Shown here: piece by piece, positions 14,630-23,001 of the stretch
How the letters are laid out: each line of letters begins with the position of its first letter
How positions within the stretch are numbered: position 1 is the stretch's first letter
Assembly: GCA_910585815.1 (NCBI GenBank)
Contig: CAJUFJ010000045.1
Location: 5,176-29,370, forward strand
Origin: an uncultured Oscillospiraceae bacterium
GTDB taxonomy: Bacteria; Bacillota; Clostridia; Oscillospirales; Oscillospiraceae
DNA: 24,195 bases
Direction: 5' to 3'
Made by a program: the position numbers and the translations under genes
Notes under the pieces: model-generated
What the model saw: only the letters and a program-made list of their open reading frames with translations
Database searches by the model: none
What the model was told of the DNA's origin: nothing

Positions 14630-14967
14630 GTCTGCTGGCGGAACTGAACGCTCTGGCGGAGGGCATCGGCATCCCTGTGGAGACCGGCGTGTTTACCGGG
14701 ACTGCCCCGGATGAGTATCTGATCCTCACACCACTGGCGGATTCCTTTACCCTTCATGCGGACAACCGTCCTCAGTTTGATGTCCAGGAGGTGCGTATCT
14801 CGCTATACGCCAAAGGCAGTTACATGGAGCGGAAGGATCAGATCGTCCGCGCCCTGCTGGCTGTGGGCATCGGCATCACAGACCGCCGGTATGTCTCCCG
14901 CGAGGATGACACCGGCTATTTTCACTACGCCATCGACGTGGCGAAATCTTACGAAATGGAGGTATGA
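14626..14967 (+). CDS. Tail terminator-like protein (gp11/DUF3168 type)
   Basis: This 113-residue protein starts at the GTG in GTGA, overlapping the gp10-like gene by four bases. The pattern (MSLLAELNALAEGIGIPVETG, then FDVQEVRISLYAKGSY, and RYVSREDDTGYFHYAIDVAKSYEME at the end) fits small tail-terminator/minor tail proteins encoded just upstream of the tail tube gene. Order in the operon is the main support. It would cap the tail tube and attach it to the head. Confidence 0.75.
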   Translation: MSLLAELNALAEGIGIPVETGVFTGTAPDEYLILTPLADSFTLHADNRPQFDVQEVRISLYAKGSYMERKDQIVRALLAVGIGITDRRYVSREDDTGYFHYAIDVAKSYEMEV

Positions 14968-14970
14968 CCT

Positions 14971-15564
14971 ATGGCTACGATTGGCCTGGACAGGCTTTTC
15001 TATGCGCCCATCACCGAAGCCGAGAGCGGCATCGAAACCTACGGCAAGCCGCTCCAGTTGGCAAAGGCCATCTCCGCAGACCTATCCGTGGAGCTGGCGG
15101 AGGCCACGCTCTACGCGGATGACGGAGCGGCGGAGATCGTGAAGGAGTTCAAGAGCGGCAAGCTGACCCTGGGTGTGGATGACCTGGGCGCGGAGGCGGC
15201 GTCCGTTCTCACCGGCTCCACCATCGACAGCAACCATGTGGTGATCTCCGCCAGCGAGGACGGCGGCAGTCCGGTGGCTATCGGCTTCCGGGCGAAAAAG
15301 GCGAACGGGAACTACCGCTACTTCTGGCTGTACCGGGTGAAGTTCGGCATCCCCGCCACCAACCTGGCGACCAAGGGCGATGGGATCACCTTCTCCACGC
15401 CCACCATCGAGGGGACCATCCTGCGCCGGAACAAGCTGGATGCCAGCGGCAAGCATCCCTGGAAAGCGGAGGTCACAGAGGGCGACAAGGATGTAACCGC
15501 CGCCACCATCACCGGATGGTATGACGAAGTATACGAGCCGTCCTATACGGCGGAGGAGGTCTGA
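14971..15564 (+). CDS. Major tail tube protein, phi13 family
   Basis: This 197-residue tube protein resembles the phi13-type major tail family: MATIGLDRLFYAPIT at the start, LSVELAEATLYADDGAAEIV, VDDLGAEAASVLTG, and RYFWLYRVKFGIPATNLATKGD before a closing ITFSTPTIEGTI segment. Only three bases separate it from the previous stop, and the chaperone gene follows immediately. It polymerises around the tape measure protein to form the tail tube. Confidence 0.92.
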   Translation: MATIGLDRLFYAPITEAESGIETYGKPLQLAKAISADLSVELAEATLYADDGAAEIVKEFKSGKLTLGVDDLGAEAASVLTGSTIDSNHVVISASEDGGSPVAIGFRAKKANGNYRYFWLYRVKFGIPATNLATKGDGITFSTPTIEGTILRRNKLDASGKHPWKAEVTEGDKDVTAATITGWYDEVYEPSYTAEEV

Positions 15565-15566
15565 TC

Positions 15567-15950
15567 ATGGATACGGAACGTACTGCGAATATCACTATCG
15601 GCGGCGAGGAGTTCACGCTCCTGCTGACTACCAAAGCTACCAAGGAGATTGCTGCCCGGTATGGTGGCCTCGAAAATTTGGGCGATAAGCTGATGAAGTC
15701 CGAGAACTTCGAGATGGCCCTGGACGAGATCGTCTGGCTCATCACCCTGCTGGCAAATCAGAGCATCCTGGTACACAATCTGCGGCATCCGGATGACCGG
15801 AAGCCGGAGCTGACCGCCGAGGCGGTGGAACTGCTCACCTCCCCCTTCGACCTCGCCGGGTGCAAAAACGCCATCATGCAGGCCATGTACCGGGGCACGA
15901 AACGGAACGTGGAGAGTGAGCCGGACGGAAAAAACACACAGGCCGGGTAA
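15567..15950 (+). CDS. Tail assembly chaperone, unshifted (gpG-like) product
   Basis: This 127-residue protein occupies the gpG position between the tail tube and tape measure genes. It has the TTKATKEIAARYGGLENLG motif and the WLITLLANQSILVHNL helix typical of clostridial phage tail chaperones. Near its end, codons GGA AAA AAC form a slippery site (15929-15935). The unshifted product ends at TAA 15948-15950. The shifted product continues to 16138. Confidence 0.88.
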   Translation: MDTERTANITIGGEEFTLLLTTKATKEIAARYGGLENLGDKLMKSENFEMALDEIVWLITLLANQSILVHNLRHPDDRKPELTAEAVELLTSPFDLAGCKNAIMQAMYRGTKRNVESEPDGKNTQAG

Positions 15951-16138
15951 GCAGTGCGGAGCTGTTTACCCGGCTGCTCTATTACGGCATCGCCCAGCTC
16001 CATCTCTCCCAGGACGAGGTGTGGCGGATGCCATTCGGTCAGCTTCTGGACCTGTGGGAGTGCCATCGGCAGTTCATGGGCTGGGCCAAGCCCAAGCAAA
16101 ATCTGACCATTGATGAGATCATCCCTGCAGGGTTCTGA
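15929..16138 (+). CDS. -1 frameshift extension of the tail chaperone (gpGT-like)
   Basis: The heptamer A_AAA_AAC at 15929-15935 is a canonical X_XXY_YYZ slip site in the chaperone frame. Slipping back one base continues with codons from 15935 through 67 residues to TGA 16136-16138. The extension (AELFTRLLYYGIAQLHLS, WRMPFGQLLDLWECH, TIDEIIPAGF) looks like the conserved T-part of such chaperones and has no start codon or ribosome site of its own. The fusion product (15567-16138) is about 190 residues. It recruits tube and tape measure proteins during tail assembly. Confidence 0.85.
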   Translation, partial: KKHTGRVSSAELFTRLLYYGIAQLHLSQDEVWRMPFGQLLDLWECHRQFMGWAKPKQNLTIDEIIPAGF

Positions 16139-16153
16139 AAGGGGGCGAGTTAG

Positions 16154-18616
16154 TTGGCTGATAGTTTCGGCCTGAAAATCGGTCTGGAGGGCGAAAAAGA
16201 GTTCAAATCCGCGCTCTCGGAGATCAACCAGTCCTTCAAAGTCCTCGGCTCTGAAATGAAGCTGGTGCAGTCCCAGTTTGACAAAAATGACAATTCTGTG
16301 GAGGCACTCACCGCCCGGAACCAGGTGCTAAACAAGGAGATCGAGGCACAGCGCCAGAAGATCGACACCCTCCGTGCTGCCCTGGACAATGCCGCTGAGT
16401 CTTTCGGTGAAAACGACCGCCGCACACAGAACTGGCAGATTCAGCTCAATAACGCTGAAGCCGCCCTTAACAGCATGGAGCGGGAGCTATCCGGTAATGA
16501 GCAGGCCATCCAGGGTATGACGGATGAGATGGATGCCGCTGGGGATAGCACAGAGAATTTCTCCGATGCGGTGGAGGACAGCGGCGATGCGGCGGAGGAT
16601 GCCGGGGGAAAGTTCGAGAAGTTCAAGAGCGTCCTCGGAACCGTTGCAAAGGCCACCGCTGCCGCCGTCACCGCAATTGGTACGGCGGCTGTGGCGGCAG
16701 GGAAGGCCATCTGGGACATGGCGAACGAGACTGCCTCCGCTGGGGACAAGATCGACAAGACCTCCCAGAAGATCGGCATCAGCGCGGAAGCCTACCAGGA
16801 GTGGGCCTATGTGTTCGAGCGCAGCGGCGCGAACGTGGATAACCTCCAGGCTGGGATGAAGACCCTCTCCGGAGTCATTGCGGATGCCGCCAACGGCTCC
16901 AAGTCCGCTGCAGAGAAACTGGATGCCGTGGGACTGTCCATCGAGGACTTGAACGGCCTCTCCCAGGAACAGCAGCTTGATGTGGTGATAGCCGCCCTCC
17001 AGGAGATGGGTTCCGGCGCGGAGCGTACCTCCGCAGCCACCGATCTCCTGGGCAAATCCGCCACGGATATGGCGGCAGTCCTCAACATGACCGCCGGGGA
17101 TACCGCCGCGCTCAAAAAGGAGGCCCAGGACTACGGCATGGTCATGAGCAACGAGGCCGTTGCCGCCAGTGCCGCATTTGAGGACAGTTTGAGCCGCCTA
17201 AACAACACGTTTGGTGGGCTGAAGAACCGGATCACCTCCGATATGCTCCCCGGCCTGGTCAGCATCATGGACGGCTTCTCCGACCTGATCGCCGGGAACG
17301 ACAACGCGGCGGAGGAGATCGAGAGCGGCGTCACCTCCATGATTGAGAGCATCAGCACCATGATCCCCCAAGTAGTCACGCTGGTCGGCACGGTGGCCGA
17401 GGCGGTGCTGGCTGGTGCGCCCGCCATCATCCAGGCTCTGGCCCAGGGCATCCTGGAAGCTGTGCCGGAGCTGATGCCTACCATCACGGAGGTCATCACC
17501 CAGCTTATCGCCGCCCTGGTGGAACTGCTCCCCATGCTCATAGAGGCCGGGATGCAGATCATCGTGTCGCTGGCCCAGGGCATCGCGGAGGCTGGCCCGG
17601 AGCTGGTTCCCAAGGTGGTGGAGATCGTCACCCAGATCGTGCAAACACTCATCGAGAATCTGCCGCTGCTGCTGGATGCCGCGCTCCAACTCATCACCGG
17701 GCTGGCGGAGGGGCTGCTGGAGGCCATACCCGTTCTGGTGGAGGCTCTCCCGGAGATCATCACGGCTATCGTGGAGTTCATCATTGGAGCCATCCCACAA
17801 ATTATTGATGCCGGGATACAGCTTTTGACCTCCTTGGTGGAGGCCCTGCCGGAGATCATCGCCGCCATTGTAGCAGCCATTCCGCAGATCATTGAGGGCA
17901 TCCTCACGGCCATTGTGGAGAGCATCCCGCAACTGATCGATGCCGGTGTGGAGCTGCTGGTGGCCCTCATCGAAAATCTGCCCTCTATCATCACGACCAT
18001 TGTGGAGGCTATCCCCCAGATCATTTCCAGCATCGTAGACGCGCTCATTGGGAACATTGACAAGATCATTCTGGCTGGTGTGGAACTGTTCGTAGCCCTC
18101 ATTGAGAACCTGCCTACCATCATCATTGAGATCGTCAAGGCTGTGCCGAAGATCATTGCCAGCATCGTGGACGCCTTCACCGGCTCCGCTCCTGACATCA
18201 TGGAGGTGGGCGTCAATCTGGTCAAAGGCATCTGGGACGGCATCTCCTCCATGATCTCCTGGCTGTCGGACAAGGTGACGGGCTGGGTGAGCGGTCTGGT
18301 GGACGGCGTGAAGGGCTTTCTCGGCATCCACTCCCCGTCCACCGTGTTCGCCGGGATCGGCGAGAACATGGGCGCAGGCATGGGCGTTGGTTTTCTGGAC
18401 GCCATGAAGGATGTGGAGAAGGACATGAGGAATGCCATCCCCACTGACTTCAACATTGACACCAGTATCGGCGATGTTCCTGCCGCCGCTGTCGGCAGTC
18501 ATGCGTTCAATGTGACCATTCCCCTGACGATCAACGGCGCAACGCTCTCCCGCATCCTGGCTGAGATTCAGTGGTCCCAGAACCAAGTCTACGTGCGGAA
18601 CCTCGGTGTGGGATAA
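16154..18616 (+). CDS. Tail tape measure protein
   Basis: This 820-residue tape measure protein sets tail length. It starts at TTG with AAAGGGGGCGAG upstream. The N-terminal 120 residues are a coiled coil (LEGEKEFKSALSEINQSFKV; LNKEIEAQRQKIDTLRAAL). An alanine-rich possible membrane segment follows near residues 155-185 (TVAKATAAAVTAIGTAAVAA). Residues about 400-675 contain many imperfect hydrophobic helical repeats built on ELLxALIENLPxII and EAIPQIIxxIV. The C-terminus has the frequent GIHSPSTVFAGIGENMGAGMGVGF motif. Scaling tail length with protein length would predict a tail a little over 100 nm; this is a rule of thumb only. Confidence 0.95.
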   Translation: MADSFGLKIGLEGEKEFKSALSEINQSFKVLGSEMKLVQSQFDKNDNSVEALTARNQVLNKEIEAQRQKIDTLRAALDNAAESFGENDRRTQNWQIQLNNAEAALNSMERELSGNEQAIQGMTDEMDAAGDSTENFSDAVEDSGDAAEDAGGKFEKFKSVLGTVAKATAAAVTAIGTAAVAAGKAIWDMANETASAGDKIDKTSQKIGISAEAYQEWAYVFERSGANVDNLQAGMKTLSGVIADAANGSKSAAEKLDAVGLSIEDLNGLSQEQQLDVVIAALQEMGSGAERTSAATDLLGKSATDMAAVLNMTAGDTAALKKEAQDYGMVMSNEAVAASAAFEDSLSRLNNTFGGLKNRITSDMLPGLVSIMDGFSDLIAGNDNAAEEIESGVTSMIESISTMIPQVVTLVGTVAEAVLAGAPAIIQALAQGILEAVPELMPTITEVITQLIAALVELLPMLIEAGMQIIVSLAQGIAEAGPELVPKVVEIVTQIVQTLIENLPLLLDAALQLITGLAEGLLEAIPVLVEALPEIITAIVEFIIGAIPQIIDAGIQLLTSLVEALPEIIAAIVAAIPQIIEGILTAIVESIPQLIDAGVELLVALIENLPSIITTIVEAIPQIISSIVDALIGNIDKIILAGVELFVALIENLPTIIIEIVKAVPKIIASIVDAFTGSAPDIMEVGVNLVKGIWDGISSMISWLSDKVTGWVSGLVDGVKGFLGIHSPSTVFAGIGENMGAGMGVGFLDAMKDVEKDMRNAIPTDFNIDTSIGDVPAAAVGSHAFNVTIPLTINGATLSRILAEIQWSQNQVYVRNLGVG
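17350..18180 (+). repeat. Imperfect tandem repeats in the tape measure gene
   Basis: Units of roughly 35-45 codons recur, each encoding a variant of ELLxALIENLP followed by xIIxxIVEAIPQII. The last two, around 17945 and 18085, are the most alike. They reflect protein-level helical repeats rather than a DNA element. Confidence 0.7.
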
Positions 18617-18630
18617 GGAAGGAGGAATCT

Positions 18631-20919
18631 ATGCAAATCGACATCTACCAAGGGACATCCAAGCTGTATGACTTTCACAGCGTTCTCTCTGCATCCCTGG
18701 TTGACCGGCTCTCCGGGGAGAGGACGCTGGATTTCTCCGTCTTGGCCCCCCGCTCCCAGAAGCTGCTCCCCGGCATGACGGCATGGCTGGAGGGGCAGGC
18801 GTACACCATCGTCCGGGTGGCACGGCAGATCACCAACGGCCTGCCCGTCACCACAGCCCAGTGCGAACACATCTCCTATCTGCTCAATGACGAGCAATAC
18901 AACCTCGTCACCTTTGTCTACGAGGGTACGCCTTTGGGCGGCTTGAACAGGCTGCTCTCCGGTACTCCGTTCTCCATTGGTGTATGCGAAGCCACTGATA
19001 ATGTGGAGGTGGCCTTTACCGAGGGGACGCTGAACCGCCGCAATGCTCTCATGCGATTCATTGACGCCTGCGGCTGTGAAGTGGAGTATGACGGCTACAA
19101 GATCAGCCTGCGGAAACACCGGGGCAGCTCCGTCCGCAAAGTTCTCATGGACGGCAAGAATGTGACTGATCTCTCTGTCACCTTGGACAGCCGGGAGAAT
19201 ACGCAGTCCTATGAAATTTCTCTGTTCAAGATGGCTGATCTGGAAGCCGGGGACGAGGTGAACATCACCTACCGCCCCATGGGTGTGTCGGTGGACACAA
19301 GGATCGTCGCCATCACCTATAACCCGTTCTACCGCTACACCGTCCGGGTGGAGGTGGGCGACTATGTGCCGAACCTCCTCGCCGCCACTACTGACCGGAT
19401 GGAGGACATCAAGCAGGAGTTCCGGGCGGCGAACGGGAAGCTGGAATCCACCATCCAGAAGATGGACGGAAGCCTGTCCTCCCTGACCCAGACCGTTTCC
19501 GGCTTCGATACCCGCATTACCACGGCGGAGGGCGGTGTGTCCGAGCTGAAGCAGACGGTGGGTGGTTTCGATGCCCGTATCAAGACCGCCGAGGGGAACG
19601 TGGCCCAACTGAGCCTGACGGTGGGCGGGTTCAACACCCGCATCACCGCCACCGAGGAGGGGCTGGAGGGGGCCGAGAGGCACATCTCTACCATCGAGCA
19701 GTACGCCAAGAGCATCCGGCTCTCAGTCACCAACGGGGAGACCTCCAGTTCCTTCAAACTGACCGCTGGCACTGCTACCCTTTCCAGCGGAGACATCAAG
19801 TTCACCGGGTATGTGACCTTCGCGGGGCTGTCCGGCGGGACCACGACCATTGACGGGGCCTGCATCAAGACGGGGAAAATCACCGCCGATCGGATCGATG
19901 TCGGCAGTCTGAAGGTCTCTAAAATCTACGACAGTTCCGGTGTGAAAACCGCCATCGACTGCTCCAGCACTGCGACCATGTATATTGGCGGCAACAACAG
20001 CTCGAACGCCTACACGGAGCTGCTCATCAAGGGTACGACTATCACCTTCAACCGCTGGGGCGACACCAATGAGGGAATTTCCATCCACAACGCCTCGTCC
20101 TACTACATGAGGCCGGGAACCTCCAGCCTTTACAGCCTTGGAGATGCCACCCACCTCTGGGCCGGTTGCTACACCAACAGCGTCACCATCACCCCCAACA
20201 GCAGCTCCCTCTACGGCATGACGCTCAACTACCTCGGCATTATTCCCGCCAAGAACGAGGAGTTGAACCTTGGCTCCTCCAGCTATAAATGGAACTTTCT
20301 GTATGTGTACGCCATCATGCTGGACGGCCTGCGCATCTATGGAAACCGGGTGAACTACAATGCCGACATCTACGCGACCATGAACAGCAGCAAGCAGTTC
20401 GTCCCGCAGGCCAGCACTGGATATTATCTGGGCAGCTCGGCCTATCCCTGGCAGTATGCCTACATCACCAATCTGTATATCAATGGGACGCAGTTCAATC
20501 CCAGCAACTACGCTACGACCAGTTCCCTGAGCGGATATGCCACTACCAGCTCTCTCAGTAGCTATGCAAAGGCCAGTTCTATCTACCGGCTGTACGCTGG
20601 CGGGACCAGTACCAGTTATTACCTGACCTACAACAGCTCCCGGCAGCTTGTCCCTAGCCACACCGGGTCCAGCTACGGTTCCTACATCGGCACCAGCAGC
20701 TATCCCTTCTATTGGGGCTACTTCACCGGACTGACGGTACAGGGCGGGACACTGAATCTGGGCAACAGTTCCGCCTACCTGGGCTTCTTCGGCGTGAGCG
20801 CGTCCCGGAGGAAGAGCGTCAGCACCTGTTCCACGTCTTCCAGTGTGTCCGCCAGCACGGTGGCGACGTCCCTCAACGCCCTCATCAACGCACTAAAAGG
20901 CTACGGCCTGATCAGTTAG
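18631..20919 (+). CDS. Tail tip/receptor-binding protein
   Basis: This 762-residue protein combines a tail-associated (Tal/gp27-like hub) N-terminus with a fibre. The start at 18631 follows GGAAGGAGG. Residues 1-260 look like a hub domain (MQIDIYQGTSKLYDFHSVL, SASLVDRLSGERTLDFSVL). Residues 285-347 hold three heptad repeats of about 21 residues (TVSGFDTRITTAEGG, TVGGFDARIKTAEGN, TVGGFNTRITATEEG), a trimeric coiled-coil-type stalk. The C-terminal half is rich in Ser, Thr and Tyr. Four imperfect LGSSxYxWxxxY repeats begin near residues 500, 545, 596 and 683, suggesting a beta-structured receptor-binding region. No distal-tail gene lies between this and the tape measure. It ends in TAG. Confidence 0.82.
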   Translation: MQIDIYQGTSKLYDFHSVLSASLVDRLSGERTLDFSVLAPRSQKLLPGMTAWLEGQAYTIVRVARQITNGLPVTTAQCEHISYLLNDEQYNLVTFVYEGTPLGGLNRLLSGTPFSIGVCEATDNVEVAFTEGTLNRRNALMRFIDACGCEVEYDGYKISLRKHRGSSVRKVLMDGKNVTDLSVTLDSRENTQSYEISLFKMADLEAGDEVNITYRPMGVSVDTRIVAITYNPFYRYTVRVEVGDYVPNLLAATTDRMEDIKQEFRAANGKLESTIQKMDGSLSSLTQTVSGFDTRITTAEGGVSELKQTVGGFDARIKTAEGNVAQLSLTVGGFNTRITATEEGLEGAERHISTIEQYAKSIRLSVTNGETSSSFKLTAGTATLSSGDIKFTGYVTFAGLSGGTTTIDGACIKTGKITADRIDVGSLKVSKIYDSSGVKTAIDCSSTATMYIGGNNSSNAYTELLIKGTTITFNRWGDTNEGISIHNASSYYMRPGTSSLYSLGDATHLWAGCYTNSVTITPNSSSLYGMTLNYLGIIPAKNEELNLGSSSYKWNFLYVYAIMLDGLRIYGNRVNYNADIYATMNSSKQFVPQASTGYYLGSSAYPWQYAYITNLYINGTQFNPSNYATTSSLSGYATTSSLSSYAKASSIYRLYAGGTSTSYYLTYNSSRQLVPSHTGSSYGSYIGTSSYPFYWGYFTGLTVQGGTLNLGNSSAYLGFFGVSASRRKSVSTCSTSSSVSASTVATSLNALINALKGYGLIS

Positions 20920-20931
20920 GAGGAGATCATT

Positions 20932-21297
20932 TTGAAAACGACCATGCGCACCATCGTCCTGGCGATCCCGGCACTGTCCAAACTGTCCGCCGGGGACTTG
21001 AGTCTGCGGCTGGCCTACAGGCTCAAGCGGAGCATTGATGCCATCCAGAAGGAGGCGGACTTCTTTTCCCAGCAGAGGCAGAAGATCCTCGACAAATATG
21101 GCACCCCGGACGGAAACGGTGACTACACCTTCGAGGATGGTCAGGAGGAGAAGGTGATCGCCGAACTGGACGAGCTGCTGGATATGGAGATCACGCTGGA
21201 CATTCCCATTATGGTGATCCCCATAACGGAGGACCTGCGGCTCTCCGTCAACGACATGGAAGTAATGGCTCCCTTCGTGGAGTTCAAGGAGGAGTAA
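20932..21297 (+). CDS. DUF1617-like phage protein
   Basis: This 121-residue protein starts at TTG, with AGGAGGAGAT upstream. It is predicted helical in the first half (LSLRLAYRLKRSIDAIQKEADFF, QRQKILDKYGTPDG), then acidic with a beta-strand end (DIPIMVIPITEDLRLSVNDM). The pattern resembles DUF1617-type proteins found between tail fibre and holin genes in Gram-positive phages; the role is unknown. The position suggests a virion-associated or late-expressed function. Confidence 0.62.
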   Translation: MKTTMRTIVLAIPALSKLSAGDLSLRLAYRLKRSIDAIQKEADFFSQQRQKILDKYGTPDGNGDYTFEDGQEEKVIAELDELLDMEITLDIPIMVIPITEDLRLSVNDMEVMAPFVEFKEE

Positions 21298-21301
21298 AGC
21301 T

Positions 21302-21718
21302 ATGAAGGAGTTTTGGAACATGGTACAACTGATTTTCGCCGCCGTTGGCGGCTGGCTGGGCTACTTCCTGGGCGGCTGCGATGGACTGCTCATCGCCCTG
21401 GTGGTGTTTGCCGTGGTGGACTACATCACCGGGGTCATGTGTGCCGTCAGCGACAAGGAGCTGTCCAGCAAGGTAGGCTTCCGGGGCATCTGCCGGAAGG
21501 TGCTGATCTTCGTCCTGGTTGGCGCGGGACACATTCTGGACACGCAGATCATTGGCGATGGGAGCGTCCTGCGCACGGCGGTGATCTTCTTTTACCTCTC
21601 CAACGAGGGTGTGTCCCTGCTGGAGAATGCCGCTCATCTGGGTCTGCCCATTCCGAAAAAGCTGCGGGACGTTCTGGCGCAGATCCACGACCGGGCGGAG
21701 GGCGGTGAGGACGAATGA
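21302..21718 (+). CDS. Phage holin (toxin secretion/phage lysis holin family)
   Basis: This 138-residue membrane protein has three or four hydrophobic segments: VQLIFAAVGGWLGYFLGG, GLLIALVVFAVVDYITGVMC, KVLIFVLVGAGHILD and RTAVIFFYLSNEGVSLLENA. The last carries the family's conserved end-of-helix motif, followed by GLPIPKKLRDVL. It fits the PF05105-type holin family. It forms membrane lesions that release the endolysin encoded by the overlapping next gene (four-base overlap). Confidence 0.93.
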   Translation: MKEFWNMVQLIFAAVGGWLGYFLGGCDGLLIALVVFAVVDYITGVMCAVSDKELSSKVGFRGICRKVLIFVLVGAGHILDTQIIGDGSVLRTAVIFFYLSNEGVSLLENAAHLGLPIPKKLRDVLAQIHDRAEGGEDE

Positions 21719-22461
21719 CGCTGGTGCAGTCGATCCTTACAAAGAATCCCTGTTACACTGCTGGCCGGAAGATCACAGTCAGGGGGCTGATGCTCCACTC
21801 CGTGGGCTGTCCCCAGTCCAGCGCGGAAGCGTTCATCCGTAACTGGAACCGCAGCGATTTCAAAAGCGCCTGCGTTCACGCTTTCATTGATGGGAATGAC
21901 GGAACAGTCCACCAGACGCTCCCCTGGGATCACCGGGGCTGGCACTGCGGAGCCAGTGGGAACAATACCCATATTGGGGTAGAGATGTGCGAACCGGCCT
22001 GCATCCGCTACACCGGAGGCTCCACATTCACCTGCTCCGACCTCGCCACTGCCCGTGCGGTGGCCCGCACCACCTATCAGGCGGCGGTGGAGCTGTTTGC
22101 TATGCTGTGCCAGCAGTTCTCCCTCGACCCGCTGGCGGACGGGGTGATCCTATCCCACCGGGAGGGTCATGGCAGGGGTATCGCCTCTAACCACGGCGAC
22201 CCGGAGCATCTCTGGACACAGCTCGGCCTGTCCTACACCATGGACGGGTTCCGGGCCGATGTAAAGGCCGCGCTCACAGCGTCTGAAAAGAGGCTCGACA
22301 ATGATCCGGCTGACTGGTCGCGGGAAGCTGTGTCCTGGGCCACGGAGAACAGACTCCTGCTGGGAGATACAGACGGCGACCTCATGCTCCGCTCCCCGCT
22401 GACCCGTGAGCAGTTCTGTGTGATGCTCAAGCGGTATCACGACCATTTTAACACCAGATAA
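21715..22461 (+). CDS. N-acetylmuramoyl-L-alanine amidase endolysin with SLH-like tail
   Basis: This 248-residue endolysin has an Amidase_2 domain (about 10-175): GLMLHSVGCPQS with zinc-ligand candidate H28, HAFIDGNDGTVHQTLPW, THIGVEMCEP with E90, and the SNHGDPEHLW zinc/catalytic block (158-167). Residues 198-244 (PADWSREAVSWATENRLLLG, then SPLTREQFCVMLKRY) look like a single S-layer homology domain, a likely cell-wall anchor. It cleaves the amide bond between muramic acid and L-alanine, causing lysis. The start overlaps the holin stop. It is the last gene before the tandem terminators. Confidence 0.93.
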   Translation: MTLVQSILTKNPCYTAGRKITVRGLMLHSVGCPQSSAEAFIRNWNRSDFKSACVHAFIDGNDGTVHQTLPWDHRGWHCGASGNNTHIGVEMCEPACIRYTGGSTFTCSDLATARAVARTTYQAAVELFAMLCQQFSLDPLADGVILSHREGHGRGIASNHGDPEHLWTQLGLSYTMDGFRADVKAALTASEKRLDNDPADWSREAVSWATENRLLLGDTDGDLMLRSPLTREQFCVMLKRYHDHFNTR

Positions 22462-22475
22462 CCTCAATTGCAATG

Positions 22476-22514
22476 AACCAGTAGCCATAGCCTTGGCTGC
22501 TGGTTATTGTTTTT
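22476..22514 (+). terminator. First late-operon terminator
   Basis: AACCAGTAGCC (22476-22486) pairs with GGCTGCTGGTT (22495-22505) over 11 pairs with one wobble and an 8-base loop, followed by TTATTGTTTTT. It lies 15 bases after the endolysin stop. Confidence 0.85.
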
Positions 22515-22525
22515 GCTCATTTTGC

Positions 22526-22567
22526 AGCCCATCGGGGGAAGTTTCCCTCGGTGGGCTTGATTTTTTA
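22526..22567 (+). terminator. Second late-operon terminator
   Basis: The arms AGCCCATCGGGG and CCCTCGGTGGGCT (22526-22557) form a long GC-rich stem with two wobbles and a small loop, followed by TGATTTTTTA. Together with the preceding hairpin it makes a tandem stop between late and integration modules. Confidence 0.85.
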
Positions 22568-22624
22568 CGCCGGAACCGTCCGAATTTTCATTTACTGTGG
22601 CCTACCTGTGAGGAGGTAATGTTT

Positions 22625-22999
22625 ATGGCGACAGAAAAATCAAAAGAAATTTTACAATATCGGGAACAGGGGCTGGGCTATAAGAAGATTGCTGTCCTCA
22701 CCGGCTACTCGCTGAATACGGTCAAATCGGTCTGCCGGAGGAATCCGAACGGCGAGGAAAAACTGTGCCTCCAATGTGGAGCCAAGCTGGTGCGCACCCC
22801 TCACTATAGGGAGAAAAAATTCTGCTCGGACATCTGCCGCATGGCCTGGTGGAACAGCCACCCGGAGTCGGTCAAACGCAAGGCCATCTATCACTTCACT
22901 TGTGTCCACTGCGGTCAACCCTTTGACAGCTATGGCAATGACCATCGGAAATACTGCTCCCGTGCCTGTTACGCCGAGGCGCGGCGGAAGGGGGTGTAG
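22625..22999 (+). CDS. HTH plus double zinc-ribbon protein of the integration module
   Basis: This 124-residue protein has an N-terminal helix-turn-helix (EILQYREQGLGYKKIAVLTG with SLNTVKSVCRR, residues 8-39) and two zinc knuckles: C48/C51 with C67/C71 and C93/C96 with C111/C115. Similar proteins are often annotated as sigma-70-like and sit upstream of serine recombinases in clostridial prophages; the HTH resembles sigma region 4 only loosely. It may regulate the recombinase or excision. ATG 22625 is chosen because AGGAGGT ends seven bases upstream. Longer versions would run through the terminator. Confidence 0.8.
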   Translation: MATEKSKEILQYREQGLGYKKIAVLTGYSLNTVKSVCRRNPNGEEKLCLQCGAKLVRTPHYREKKFCSDICRMAWWNSHPESVKRKAIYHFTCVHCGQPFDSYGNDHRKYCSRACYAEARRKGV

Positions 23000-23001
23000 A
23001 C

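Noticed and set aside
17350..18180. Repeats in this region considered as a CRISPR-like or satellite array
   Set aside because: Repeat units are imperfect, in frame, and encode hydrophobic helices of the tape measure. There are no identical repeats with unique spacers.
17131..18586. Two long reverse-strand open frames (about 440-460 codons) opposite the tape measure gene
   Set aside because: They mirror the repetitive, GC-rich tape measure codons, have no ribosome site and translate to low-complexity Met/Ser- or Asp/His-rich sequence. They are shadows of the forward gene.
22493..22624. Extended N-terminus for the HTH/zinc-ribbon protein
   Set aside because: The extension runs through the second terminator hairpin and part of the first. 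The ATG at 22625 has a well-placed AGGAGGT.
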